Of a stretch of DNA of 64,000 bases, positions 26,608-36,050 are shown piece by piece. Source of the stretch: JADKIH01 sp964595205 (GTDB taxonomy: Bacteria > Bacteroidota > Bacteroidia > AKYH767-A > 2013-40CM-41-45); assembly GCA_964595205.1 (NCBI GenBank), contig CAZQOQ010000002.1:1-64000 (forward strand). The letters run 5' to 3'. Below the pieces are notes generated by a model. The model searched no databases, was not told the DNA's origin, and was given only the letters and a program-made list of their open reading frames with translations. A program made the translations under genes and the position numbers. How positions within the stretch are numbered: the stretch's first letter is position 1; every line of letters starts with the position of its first letter.

Positions 26608-28461
26608 ATGCGAATACGGAAACTCATCTTTTGGTTATTATTATTTCCGATTTCCGGCTGCAACAATCATCGGTCGTTAAATATACCCGAAACAAACTCC
26701 TCAATACTTAAAAGATTTGAAGATGCTGAAAATGTTTTGGGATCCTGGTCGTATAAAAATACGCTTATCTCACATGTAACCGCAGAACCGGACAACCTCC
26801 ATCCCACCAATGGAAACTCAGTGCCACGTTCGGAAATACTGCAATATACACAGCGAACATTATTATACATTGATTTTGCGTCAATGAAAATCATTCCCGG
26901 CCTTGTCACTTCAATGCCTGAAATTTCCGGCGACGGCTTAGTTTATACATATACTTTACGTGATGGAATTTTCTGGGACGACGGTTCCGCACTAAGCACT
27001 GATGATATAATCTTCACTGCAAAAGCTTACTCCTGTCCCTTCACAAACAATCCCGCTACGCGTTTTTACTGGGAAAACATCGACGATATTCGCAAAGATC
27101 CGTCACGAAAAAACAGGTTTACGATAATTATGAAAAAGAAACTGTTGCAGAACATTTCTTTTCTTACCGGCTTTTCAATCATGCAACAGTCCTTTCATGA
27201 CACGAAAAATACTCTTGCTTCATATTCCTTCCGGCAGTTTTCCGATTCTGCATTTAAAAACGATCCACCAATGGATATTCTTGAATGGGCGAAAGAATTT
27301 AACGACGATAAATACGGCAGGGAGCCAGGCAGCCTGAATGGTCTCGGCATGTATAAAGTAACCCAATGGCAGAGTGGACAATATATAGTTTTAGAGAGGA
27401 AAAAAAATCACTGGACACAGCATTCGGCAGACTATCACGAGGTATCCTATCCTGAAAAAATCATTTTTAAATTAAACAAAGACGAGGCATCACAGGTCCT
27501 CGAGTTCCGTGCCCAGGGCATGGATGTATCATCAAATATTCCAGTAGAAGCATTTCTCCAGCTTAGTTCCGACGAAGAATTCAAGAAGAATTATAACATG
27601 ACAATGATGCCGACATTTAATTATACGTATGTCTGCTTCAATGAAAGACCTGACGGGAAATCTCGTAAAAAACTTTTTAATGACCGGCGGGTAAGACGTG
27701 CGCTTGCCATGCTGACGCCCGTCGACAATATCATTAGACTGATCTATAAAGATTATTCTGATCAGTGTAAAAGGGTCGTAAGCAATGTATCTCCGTTAAA
27801 AAGAGAATTCAATGCAGCATTGATGCCGGTTCCGCTGGATGTCGGCTCAGCCGCGAAAATGTTATCCGAAGCAGGATGGAATGATACAGACAACGACGGC
27901 GTACTCGATAAAAATATCGATGGTGAAAAAGTGAATATGGCTGCCGATCTGAATTACCTTTCCACCACACCGGAATGGAAAAACATTGCCGTACTGATAG
28001 CAGAAGAAATGGCAAAAGCCGGTGTCAGAATAAATCCTGTTGCCATGGAATTTAAACTCTTCCTTGAAAAAGCAAAGTCGCATGATTTCGACCTGATGCT
28101 CGGCACCTGGAGCGGAACCGGCCTTCCGGAGGATTACACCCAGTTGTGGCATTCGTCTTCATGGATCAATCACGGTTCAAATTATTCGGGTTTCGGAGAT
28201 GCACAATCAGATTCGCTTATTAATCTTCTCAAGGCGGAGATAAATGATTCCGCCCGTATCGCATTAAGTTACCAGCTCCAGAAAATTGTATACGACGATC
28301 AGCCATATATCTTTCTCTATTCAAATTTGAAGCGATTTGTGATTCATAAAAGGTTTGCCAACCAGATGATATTTTCGGAACGCCCCGGCATGCTTTTAAA
28401 TATGCTCAGGCTGATGTCGATAAACAATGAGATAACTGATAAAAAACCGCATACACCGTAA
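26608..28461 (+). CDS. Opp/Dpp-type ABC transporter substrate-binding lipoprotein (SBP family 5)
   Basis: 617 aa. The signal ends in a lipobox ISGC at Cys18, so the mature protein is a lipoprotein. The segment YTYTLRDGIFWDDG followed by STDDIIFTAKAY is the hallmark of family 5 solute-binding proteins. Later motifs (FNDRRVRRALAMLTPVDNI, MLGTWSGTGLPEDYTQLWHS) also fit. It should bind oligopeptides or a similar ligand and pass it to the two permeases directly downstream (gap 21 bases, then overlap). In Bacteroidota such a lipoprotein may face the periplasm from the inner membrane. The true ligand cannot be told from sequence. Confidence 0.9.
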   Translation: MRIRKLIFWLLLFPISGCNNHRSLNIPETNSSILKRFEDAENVLGSWSYKNTLISHVTAEPDNLHPTNGNSVPRSEILQYTQRTLLYIDFASMKIIPGLVTSMPEISGDGLVYTYTLRDGIFWDDGSALSTDDIIFTAKAYSCPFTNNPATRFYWENIDDIRKDPSRKNRFTIIMKKKLLQNISFLTGFSIMQQSFHDTKNTLASYSFRQFSDSAFKNDPPMDILEWAKEFNDDKYGREPGSLNGLGMYKVTQWQSGQYIVLERKKNHWTQHSADYHEVSYPEKIIFKLNKDEASQVLEFRAQGMDVSSNIPVEAFLQLSSDEEFKKNYNMTMMPTFNYTYVCFNERPDGKSRKKLFNDRRVRRALAMLTPVDNIIRLIYKDYSDQCKRVVSNVSPLKREFNAALMPVPLDVGSAAKMLSEAGWNDTDNDGVLDKNIDGEKVNMAADLNYLSTTPEWKNIAVLIAEEMAKAGVRINPVAMEFKLFLEKAKSHDFDLMLGTWSGTGLPEDYTQLWHSSSWINHGSNYSGFGDAQSDSLINLLKAEINDSARIALSYQLQKIVYDDQPYIFLYSNLKRFVIHKRFANQMIFSERPGMLLNMLRLMSINNEITDKKPHTP

Positions 28462-28482
28462 ATATCATTCATCTATATTTGA

Positions 28483-29607
28483 ATGATGCGCACATATATT
28501 CTAAAGCGGATATTTTTTTTCATTCCTTCTTTGCTATTCGTCGTTCTCTTTTCGTTCATCTTGTTGCATTACTCTCCCGGCGACCCGGTGGAGCGTATAT
28601 TGTCAGGACAGGGAATCTATGAAAATGAACAAACTCCGGGGCAAGACAATCAGCTCTTAAAAGACGAAATCCGTAAAAAACTGGGCCTGAATCTTCCATT
28701 GTTTTACATTTCCGTTTCCGGAGCTGCTGAAAACAGTAGTACCTGGAAGAGTTATCTCCCTTTCGTTTCCTTTCACGTCCAAAATCAATTTCACCGATGG
28801 GTCTTCGGCGACGGTATAAACTCAAAAGGTATTATCAGAGGCGACTTTGGTTACTCATGGGCGACTAACGAAAAGGTTTCATCAATAATTTTTTCACGAA
28901 TTAAATGGTCGTTGTTTTTTTCTCTCTTCTCGGTTCTAATGGCTTATCTAATCAGCGTACCTGCAGGATTAAAAGCCGCAGCGCATCCCGGATCAGCTTT
29001 CGACAAATCCTTATCAGCTTTCTCCACGCTGTTATTTTCACTTCCAGCATTCTGGGTGGCGACATTGCTGATGCTGTTGTTTTGCAATCCCTATGTTTTC
29101 AATATTCTTCCTTCATCCGGTATTGGTCCCCCGGGCGGATACGCCGAAGGGACTTCATTCCCGGGCAGACTGACACAAAGCATTCCTTATCTTGTTCTTC
29201 CGTCAATCTGTTATACGTACGGCTCACTGGCCTTCATCACCAGGAGTATAAAAATATCAGTAAGCGAAATCCTTAAAGAAGACTACATACGTACAGCATA
29301 TGCCAAGGGACTGGATGAAAAAACTATCATTCGAAAACATGCATTTAGGAATGCCATGTTACCGATGATCACCATTTTTTCACATGTATTTCCGTTTGCT
29401 GTCGGCGGATCGGTGATTCTCGAGACAATTTTCACCATTCCGGGAATGGGCTTCACGATTTACCAGAGCATCAATGCGCATGACTACCCGGTTGTTATCG
29501 CAGTCTTTTTACTTACAGGACTAATTACGATGATTTCGTTTCTTATCACAGACATACTGTATGCGATAGCAGATCCAAGAATTTCTTTTACCCGGCAGAA
29601 CTATTGA
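28483..29607 (+). CDS. Opp/Dpp-type ABC transporter permease (OppB/DppB-like)
   Basis: 374 aa. It starts with a membrane helix and HYSPGDPVERIL, typical of DppB/OppB, and carries the EAA loop DYIRTAYAKGLDEKTIIRKH needed for coupling to the ATPase. It is longer than the usual 300-340 residues because of about 80 extra residues between helices 1 and 2 (about 45-125). The stop overlaps the start of the second permease (TGATG), showing translational coupling. It forms the inner-membrane channel with the next protein. Confidence 0.9.
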   Translation: MMRTYILKRIFFFIPSLLFVVLFSFILLHYSPGDPVERILSGQGIYENEQTPGQDNQLLKDEIRKKLGLNLPLFYISVSGAAENSSTWKSYLPFVSFHVQNQFHRWVFGDGINSKGIIRGDFGYSWATNEKVSSIIFSRIKWSLFFSLFSVLMAYLISVPAGLKAAAHPGSAFDKSLSAFSTLLFSLPAFWVATLLMLLFCNPYVFNILPSSGIGPPGGYAEGTSFPGRLTQSIPYLVLPSICYTYGSLAFITRSIKISVSEILKEDYIRTAYAKGLDEKTIIRKHAFRNAMLPMITIFSHVFPFAVGGSVILETIFTIPGMGFTIYQSINAHDYPVVIAVFLLTGLITMISFLITDILYAIADPRISFTRQNY

Positions 29608-30872
29608 TGATGGCAAGAAGAATCACTCTCCGATCAAACAATAAACTATTCTATACGATCATCTCATGCTATATTTTTATTGCAGTCTTTGCCCCCATTC
29701 TCGCCAATGATCAGCCGCTCTTTGTATCGATAAAAGGAAATTATTTTTTTCCGGCATTCAGCAGAAGCCCGTACATCAATCTTCCCGATGAAAATAATTC
29801 GGAAATAAGGACAAGAAAAATCTCTGTCGACTGGAAAAACCTTGAGGCCGACAAGATTATTTTTGCACCCGTGAGCTGGTCACCCACACATTCAGATCTG
29901 ATGAATTCCTATTCATCGCCGTTTTCCAGGCAGCAATATCTGAAGAAGGGCATCCCGGCCGATCTTCCATTCCGGTTCAGGCATTTTTTCGGAACAGGGA
30001 AAACGGGAAACGATTTATTGTCGGGACTCATTCATGGAACACGAACCTCAATAGCCATTGGTTTTTTTTCGGTGCTGATTGCAGTTTTTTTCGGCGTAAT
30101 ACTCGGCGGTCTTGCCGGATATTCCGGAGATGAAAAAATTAAAATCAGTCGCGGCAGTTTGTTTATTTTTCTGTTAATGATCATTCCCGCATGGTTCTAT
30201 TCGGTTTATCTGCGAACCGAAATCATTTCAGGCGCTTTCAATAGGAATTTCCTGCCGGGATTATTCGAAGTGTTGTTATCCATAATTATTTTCCTTCTGA
30301 TAGTTGCATGGCCATTTTTAATCAACTTCAGATCAGTTCCATTTCTGAATAAAATGATCCGGTTGCCGCTCGATTCAATCATATCTCGTTTCACGGAGAT
30401 CTTTCTTTCTCTTCCACGGCTGATTCTCATTCTTACCCTTGCCGCTTTAACAAAGCCTTCCATTTTTTCGATCGTACTAATTATTGGTTTAACCTCATGG
30501 ACTGAAATAGCACGACTTATGCGTGCGCAGGTGCTTTCATTGAGAGAAATGAACTACATTACAGCGGCAAAATCATTTGGCCTTAGTACGATGCAGATTT
30601 TATACAGGCATTTATTACCCAATTCATTTTCACAGATACTTGTGGTTGCCATATTCGGTGTTGCTTCTGCAATACTTACAGAGGCGGGCCTGTCATTCCT
30701 CGGTATCGGAGTACCTTATGGAACCGCAACCTGGGGCAGCCTGATGTTCGAGGCGAAAGAAAATTTTACAGCCTGGTGGCTGGTCGTATTCACGGGTTTG
30801 TCAATATTCTTACTGTTATCATCCCTGTATATAATTGCAGGCAGAATGAGTAAATCTGCCGGTAATTCTTAA
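29607..30872 (+). CDS. Opp/Dpp-type ABC transporter permease (OppC/DppC-like)
   Basis: 422 aa from the ATG at 29607, which overlaps the upstream stop by one base; a TTG at 29604 is an alternative. The EAA loop is NYITAAKSFGLSTMQILYRH, followed by LTEAGLSFLGIGVP, typical of OppC. The protein is about 120 residues longer than standard OppC, with a large periplasmic segment (about 35-130) after the first helix and an extra pair of helices around 190-240. No ATPase (OppD/OppF) follows; the next gene is moxR, so the ATPase must come from another locus. Confidence 0.88.
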   Translation: MMARRITLRSNNKLFYTIISCYIFIAVFAPILANDQPLFVSIKGNYFFPAFSRSPYINLPDENNSEIRTRKISVDWKNLEADKIIFAPVSWSPTHSDLMNSYSSPFSRQQYLKKGIPADLPFRFRHFFGTGKTGNDLLSGLIHGTRTSIAIGFFSVLIAVFFGVILGGLAGYSGDEKIKISRGSLFIFLLMIIPAWFYSVYLRTEIISGAFNRNFLPGLFEVLLSIIIFLLIVAWPFLINFRSVPFLNKMIRLPLDSIISRFTEIFLSLPRLILILTLAALTKPSIFSIVLIIGLTSWTEIARLMRAQVLSLREMNYITAAKSFGLSTMQILYRHLLPNSFSQILVVAIFGVASAILTEAGLSFLGIGVPYGTATWGSLMFEAKENFTAWWLVVFTGLSIFLLLSSLYIIAGRMSKSAGNS

Positions 30873-30897
30873 CAAATTTTTAACCGTATCATTCATA

Positions 30898-30926
30898 TTG
30901 GCTTAATCGAATTTTTGATAAAATTG
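30898..30926 (+). promoter_or_regulatory. Possible promoter of the moxR-bat operon
   Basis: TTG (30898-30900), 18 bases, then TAAAATTG (30919-30926) matches TAnnTTTG at seven of eight positions. It lies in the 179-bp gap between the permease gene and moxR, 125 bases before the start codon. Confidence 0.35.
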
Positions 30927-31051
30927 CATCCGTTTAAAACATTAACAAAAAAATAATTACTTCATTTATCACACGAAATAAAACCTGCCTGTAATATATA
31001 ATTCACATTATCAACGATTTATTTATTAAACCTAATTAACCAAAAAGAGCG

Positions 31052-32035
31052 ATGGATATCAGAGAAATTAATGAACGCATTCAGCATGAGTCTGCATTTG
31101 TGGACCTCCTGACGATGGAACTTGGAAAAGTGATTGTCGGGCAAAAATACATGACCGAACGATTGCTTATCGGACTCCTCTCCAACGGACACATTCTGCT
31201 TGAAGGAGTTCCGGGTCTTGCCAAGACACTTGCCATAAAATCACTTGCATCTTCCATCCATGCAAAGTTCAGCAGGATTCAGTTTACGCCGGATTTATTA
31301 CCTGCCGATTTGATCGGAACGATGATCTACAGTCAGAAGCAGGAATCTTTTTCTGTAAGACGCGGGCCCATTTTCGCGAACTTCATTCTTGCAGATGAGA
31401 TCAACCGTGCACCGGCTAAAGTTCAAAGTGCCTTGCTTGAAGCCATGCAGGAGAGACAGGTCACCATTGGGGATTCGACGTTTAAACTTGAAGAGCCATT
31501 CCTCGTACTTGCAACACAAAACCCGATCGAACAGGAGGGCACCTATCCATTGCCCGAAGCACAGGTCGATCGCTTCATGCTTAAGATCGTAATCGGTTAT
31601 CCGTCTAAAGAAGAAGAACGGTTGATCGTGAGACAAAATATAGGTAGTGATTTTCCTGCGGTTGCGCAGATCATCAGTACGTCAGACATACTTAAAGCCC
31701 GGAAGTCGGTGAGAGATGTATACATGGACGAGAAAATCGAAAAATACATCATCGATATTGTCTTCGCCAGCAGAACACCAAAAGATTACAACCTTTCCAA
31801 ACTCGAACAACTCATCAGTTACGGGGGATCGCCAAGGGCCAGTATCAATCTTGCCGTGGCTTCTAAAGCATATGCATTTATAAAGAGAAGAGGTTATGTG
31901 ATTCCGGAAGATGTTCGCGCAATCTGTCATGATGTAATGCGTCATCGTATCGGAGTCTCCTATGAGGCAGAAGCAGAAAACGTGACCAGCGAGATGATCA
32001 TCAATGAGATATTAAATGCAGTTGAGGTGCCATAA
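31052..32035 (+). CDS. moxR: MoxR family AAA+ ATPase
   Basis: 327 aa. Walker A GVPGLAKT (residues 52-59), Walker B FILADEINRAP and sensor ATQNPIEQEGTYPLPEAQ identify the MoxR branch of AAA+ ATPases. MoxR proteins act as chaperones or activators for VWA-domain partners. Here the partners follow directly: a DUF58 protein and two VWA proteins (BatA, BatB). It is the first gene of an operon of about 9 kb running to 39966, preceded by a 179-bp gap with a possible promoter. Confidence 0.95.
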   Translation: MDIREINERIQHESAFVDLLTMELGKVIVGQKYMTERLLIGLLSNGHILLEGVPGLAKTLAIKSLASSIHAKFSRIQFTPDLLPADLIGTMIYSQKQESFSVRRGPIFANFILADEINRAPAKVQSALLEAMQERQVTIGDSTFKLEEPFLVLATQNPIEQEGTYPLPEAQVDRFMLKIVIGYPSKEEERLIVRQNIGSDFPAVAQIISTSDILKARKSVRDVYMDEKIEKYIIDIVFASRTPKDYNLSKLEQLISYGGSPRASINLAVASKAYAFIKRRGYVIPEDVRAICHDVMRHRIGVSYEAEAENVTSEMIINEILNAVEVP

Positions 32036-32074
32036 AGAATGGTGTTTTCAGTTTACACTAAATCCTATTCATGA

Positions 32075-32950
32075 ATGGAAACGCAGGAACTGCTTAAGAA
32101 GGTAAGGAAGATCGAAATAAAAACTCGCGGACTCTCTTCTCATATTTTTTCGGGAGAATATCACAGCGCGTTCAAGGGTCGCGGCATGGCTTTCAGCGAA
32201 GTAAGGGAATATATGGCAGGAGACGACATTCGCGCAATCGACTGGAATGTTACGGCACGCTTCGGACATCCGTTCATCAAAGTGTTCGAAGAAGAAAGAG
32301 AATTAACTGTGATGCTCCTGGTGGATGTGAGCGGATCGGGTGAATTCGGCACGAAACAACAGTTTAAGAAAGACCTGATGACGGAGCTGTGTGCGGTGCT
32401 TTCCTTTTCGGCGATTCAGAATAACGACAAGATAGGGCTGATCTTTTTCAGTGACAAGATCGAGAAGTTTATCCCTCCGAAAAAAGGGAAATCACATATT
32501 TTAAGGATTATCCGTGAGCTGATCGAATTTCAGCCAACGAGTTCGAAAACAAACATCAGCGAAGCGCTGCGTTACGTTTCCAATATCATAAAAAAACGAT
32601 CGATTTGTTTTGTGATGTCAGATTTTCTTGATGAAGGATTTGAGGATTCGATGCGTCTGGCCAATAAAAAACACGATATCGTTGCATTGCAGATTTATGA
32701 CATGAGTGAAACGGATCTTCCTAACGCCGGACTGATAAAATTCCGTGATGCAGAGACTGGAGAAATCATGCTCATCGACAGTGCAGACAAAGAAGTGAGA
32801 AAGGTCTTCCGTCAGAACTGGCTCCGGCACGAACGAAAAATTCAGGACGCATTTGCAAGATGCGGCGTTGATAAAGCGAAGATAAAAACCGATGAATCAT
32901 ACATTACACCGTTGATGATGCTCTTTAAAAGAAGAGGAAGTAAAAAATAA
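32075..32950 (+). CDS. DUF58 domain protein of the MoxR-Bat operon
   Basis: 291 aa, soluble. It contains the DUF58 hallmark GDDIRAIDWNVTAR and, about 30 residues later, LLVDVSGSGEFG, a DxSGS metal-ion-dependent adhesion site of VWA type. DUF58 proteins almost always follow moxR and are thought to work with it and the Bat membrane proteins; the molecular role is not settled. It lies 39 bases after moxR and 19 bases before the next gene. Confidence 0.93.
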   Translation: METQELLKKVRKIEIKTRGLSSHIFSGEYHSAFKGRGMAFSEVREYMAGDDIRAIDWNVTARFGHPFIKVFEEERELTVMLLVDVSGSGEFGTKQQFKKDLMTELCAVLSFSAIQNNDKIGLIFFSDKIEKFIPPKKGKSHILRIIRELIEFQPTSSKTNISEALRYVSNIIKKRSICFVMSDFLDEGFEDSMRLANKKHDIVALQIYDMSETDLPNAGLIKFRDAETGEIMLIDSADKEVRKVFRQNWLRHERKIQDAFARCGVDKAKIKTDESYITPLMMLFKRRGSKK

Positions 32951-32969
32951 TGGGGAGAAACAGTTAAAT

Positions 32970-33980
32970 ATGTTTTTAAAAATCGGAATTTTAAATAAAA
33001 ACAATTTCACTATCGGCGTGAGACTAGTGCGATTAGTGGCAATATTTTTATTTTTTGTTTCATCGCTGATTCATAGCCACGCTAAAGGAGAGAATGCAGT
33101 CGTAAAAGCGACAACCGATACGAATCAAATCCGTATTGGCGAGCAGTTCCGCTTAAATCTTTCTGCAACATTCTCACCCGGAACAAAAATCGGCTTCCCG
33201 ATGCTTCCCGATACTTTTAATCATTTCGAAGTTGTTTCAAAAACCGGTATAGACACTGCAACCACAGCGGGAAGCGGGCGGCTCACACTCATGCAGCAGC
33301 TGATGGTTACTGCCTTCGATACAGGCTTCTTTGTTATTCCTCCTTTTCCTTTTTCTGTTACAGGAAGCGACGGGAATAGTGACACATTATTAACTGAAGC
33401 AATGCTGATGACCGTGCGTACGGTGGTTGTCGATACTACAAAAGACATCCGGGCAATTAAGAATATCGTTGAAGTTCCGTTTCCGTGGCAGGAATACCTG
33501 GTATATATCCTGTTACTGTGGATTGTTGCTGCAATAATCCTTTTTGTCTATAACAAATTCTTCAGAAAGAAGAAGCAATTGGAAGTAGTGTCAAAAGTTC
33601 CTGACAGACCAGCGCATGAAATTGCATTGGAGGGACTGAGAAAAATTGAAGAGGCAAAATTATGGCAACAAGGTTTCACCAAGAAGTATTACAGCCAGGT
33701 TACTGACGTAATCAGGCAATACATTGAGCGACGCTTTTCCACAAATGCCATGGAACAGACAACCGATGAAATTCTCAATTACTTTTCAAAGGCGACGACC
33801 CGCGAAGAAGAAAATGAAAAACTTGGCTTCATGCTTCGTCTGGCCGACATGGTAAAATTTGCAAAAGCGCAACCGTTGCCGAGTGAAAACGAGACCACGC
33901 TGCAATATGCATTTTCATTTGTCGAAAACACAAGACCGTCAATCAAAGAAGATTTTGAAAAAGAGGAGGTGGTAAAATGA
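32970..33980 (+). CDS. Membrane protein between DUF58 and BatA (BatD/DUF4381-like)
   Basis: 336 aa. A signal peptide or N-terminal helix (about 18-38, ending SHAKG) precedes a beta-rich periplasmic region (about 40-165, KATTDTNQIRIGEQFRLNL) that resembles the N-terminal Ig-like part of BatD. A transmembrane helix follows (about 172-192, LVYILLLWIVAAIILFVYNK), then a cytoplasmic helical tail of about 140 residues. Proteins of this layout occupy this position in Bacteroidota bat operons. The stop overlaps the batA start by four bases (ATGA), and a strong GGAGGT lies just before it. Confidence 0.8.
   Translation: MFLKIGILNKNNFTIGVRLVRLVAIFLFFVSSLIHSHAKGENAVVKATTDTNQIRIGEQFRLNLSATFSPGTKIGFPMLPDTFNHFEVVSKTGIDTATTAGSGRLTLMQQLMVTAFDTGFFVIPPFPFSVTGSDGNSDTLLTEAMLMTVRTVVVDTTKDIRAIKNIVEVPFPWQEYLVYILLLWIVAAIILFVYNKFFRKKKQLEVVSKVPDRPAHEIALEGLRKIEEAKLWQQGFTKKYYSQVTDVIRQYIERRFSTNAMEQTTDEILNYFSKATTREEENEKLGFMLRLADMVKFAKAQPLPSENETTLQYAFSFVENTRPSIKEDFEKEEVVK
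33965..33970 (+). promoter_or_regulatory. Strong Shine-Dalgarno site for batA
   Basis: GGAGGT lies six bases before the ATG at 33977 and inside the end of the previous gene. Such a complete site is unusual here, since most genes in the window lack one. Together with the ATGA overlap it suggests coupled, efficient translation of batA. Confidence 0.55.
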
Positions 33981-34972
33981 TGCAGGGAGTCTCATTCGCA
34001 CAGCCGCAATTCTTTTGGCTTTTCATCCTCATACCATTGATGATATTCTTCTATTTCATCTACCTCAGAAGAAAAACGTCACAAGTGCGGTATTCAGGTT
34101 TCTCGCTATTCAGGGGAATCAGGCCCACATTTCGCCAGCGGATTTTTTCCCTTCCATTCATCCTGAAACTGATTGCATTTTCACTTGCCATCGTAGCACT
34201 GGCAAGGCCTCAGTCATTTTCCAGTGGTCAAAATGTGACAACGGAAGGAATCGACATCATGATGGCGCTCGATATTTCGAGCAGTATGCTTGCAGAGGAT
34301 CTGAAGCCGAACCGCATCGAGGCAGCAAAAAAAGTGGCTGAAGAATTTATCGACAGCAGACCCAACGACAGGATCGGCCTCGTCGTCTTCGGAGGCGAGA
34401 GCTTCACCCAGTGCCCGCTCACAACCGATCATTCCGTATTAAAGAACCTTTTCTCCGGCATTCAGTCAGGAATACTCGCCGACGGCACAGCCATCGGTGA
34501 AGGGCTGGCTACCGCCGTAAACAGGATAAGGGAAAGCAAGGCAAAAAGCAAGGTTATCATCCTGCTCACCGACGGAGTGAATAACATAGGGGCCATTGCA
34601 CCGGAAACGGCAGGAGAAATCGCCAGGACCTTTGGCATTCGAGTGTATGCTATCGGAGTCGGAACAAGAGGAATGGCGCCGTATCCGTTTAAAACTCCTT
34701 TTGGCATTCAATACCAGAATATGGAAGTGCAGATCGATGAAGACGTCCTTCAGAAGATTGCAGAAGAAACCGACGGAAAATATTTCCGCGCAACTAATAC
34801 CGCAAAGTTGAAACAGATATATGACGAGATCGACCAGATGGAAAAAACAAAAATTGCAGTGACAGAATTCCGCAATCATACCGAGGAATTTTATCCCTGG
34901 GCACTTGCCGCTTTGTTATTCCTCATCGCCGATATCGTTTTACGTTTTACAGTTTTTAAAAGCATACCCTGA
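33977..34972 (+). CDS. batA: BatA: VWA domain membrane protein
   Basis: 331 aa. Two N-terminal transmembrane helices (about 10-27 and 58-75) are followed by a von Willebrand A domain with a complete MIDAS start DISSSM, the segment RIGLVVFGGESFTQCPLT, and LLTDGVNN. A C-terminal helix lies at about 305-325. The VWA domain probably faces the periplasm. Bat (Bacteroides aerotolerance) proteins are linked to tolerance of oxygen and stress, but their mechanism is unknown. The gene overlaps its neighbours on both sides (ATGA before, TGATG after). Confidence 0.95.
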   Translation: MMQGVSFAQPQFFWLFILIPLMIFFYFIYLRRKTSQVRYSGFSLFRGIRPTFRQRIFSLPFILKLIAFSLAIVALARPQSFSSGQNVTTEGIDIMMALDISSSMLAEDLKPNRIEAAKKVAEEFIDSRPNDRIGLVVFGGESFTQCPLTTDHSVLKNLFSGIQSGILADGTAIGEGLATAVNRIRESKAKSKVIILLTDGVNNIGAIAPETAGEIARTFGIRVYAIGVGTRGMAPYPFKTPFGIQYQNMEVQIDEDVLQKIAEETDGKYFRATNTAKLKQIYDEIDQMEKTKIAVTEFRNHTEEFYPWALAALLFLIADIVLRFTVFKSIP

Positions 34973-36021
34973 TGTTTAGATTCGCACACCCGGAATATCT
35001 GTATGCCCTGGCGATACTGCCGGTGATACTGATTTTATTCCTGGCCATGATGGCCTGGAAGAGGCGCGCGCGAAAAAGACTCGGAGAACAAAATCTCATC
35101 AACAAACTTTCAGGCGAATATTCACGCACGAAGCCGGTTCTCAAACTGATTTTGTCGCTTACTGCATTGGCATTAATCATCCTTGCATGCGCCAATCCTC
35201 AAATCGGAACACGGCTTGAAGAAGTCAAACGCGAAGGCGTTGACATCATCATCGCTCTCGATGTGTCAAACAGCATGAAAGCGGAAGACATCAGGCCAAA
35301 CAGGCTTGAACGTTCCAAGCAGGCTATCAGCAGGCTCATCGACGGACTGGAAAACGACAGGATCGGGATGATTGTATTTGCCGGTCAGGCCTATGTACAG
35401 CTTCCGATTACATCCGATTATTCTGCCGCAAAATTGTTCCTGCAATCCATTGAGACCGAAATGGTGCCAACGCAGGGGACATGCATCGGTTGCGCAATCG
35501 AACTTGCGGAAAAGTCGTTCACCGGTAACGATAAAAAGCATAAAGCATTGATTATAATTACCGACGGAGAAAATCATGAAGAAGACGCCGTCGAAGCAGC
35601 GAAAAAAGCCAATGAACAGGGAATCGTCCTTCATACAATCGGTATGGGTTCGCTGGAAGGATCACCGATACCGGTATACAGGAATGGAATGCAGGTCGAT
35701 TTTCTAAAAGATCACGATGGAAAAACCGTTATCACCAAACTGGAACCTCTGACACTCGAAAGAATAGCTGCCGAAGGAAAGGGTATCTTTATACAGGCGT
35801 CCAACAGCGATGATGGCTTGTCTTCAATTTTCTCGCAGATTAACAAAATGGAAAAAAAATCGTTTGGAACAAGGCAATTCACCGGCTTCGAAGATCGTTT
35901 CCAGTATTTCCTGGCAGCAGGATTGTTTCTGCTTCTCATAGAATTTTCCATCAGCGAGCGAAGAAGCAAATTAATCCAGAAGATGGACCTCTTCAATGAA
36001 TCAAAAAAGAAAAATAGTTAA
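34972..36021 (+). CDS. batB: BatB: VWA domain membrane protein
   Basis: 349 aa, a homologue of the preceding BatA. Helices lie at about 8-25 and 57-74. The VWA domain has MIDAS residues DVSNSM, RIGMIVFAGQAYVQLPIT and IITDGENHEED, and a last helix is at about 307-325. The start overlaps the batA stop by one base. It probably forms a complex with BatA and the TPR proteins BatC and BatE. The VWA domain is longer than BatA's by an insert with IPVYRNGMQVDFLKD. Confidence 0.95.
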   Translation: MFRFAHPEYLYALAILPVILILFLAMMAWKRRARKRLGEQNLINKLSGEYSRTKPVLKLILSLTALALIILACANPQIGTRLEEVKREGVDIIIALDVSNSMKAEDIRPNRLERSKQAISRLIDGLENDRIGMIVFAGQAYVQLPITSDYSAAKLFLQSIETEMVPTQGTCIGCAIELAEKSFTGNDKKHKALIIITDGENHEEDAVEAAKKANEQGIVLHTIGMGSLEGSPIPVYRNGMQVDFLKDHDGKTVITKLEPLTLERIAAEGKGIFIQASNSDDGLSSIFSQINKMEKKSFGTRQFTGFEDRFQYFLAAGLFLLLIEFSISERRSKLIQKMDLFNESKKKNS

Positions 36022-36050
36022 TATTAACCGATGATAGAAAGGATTGGAAA

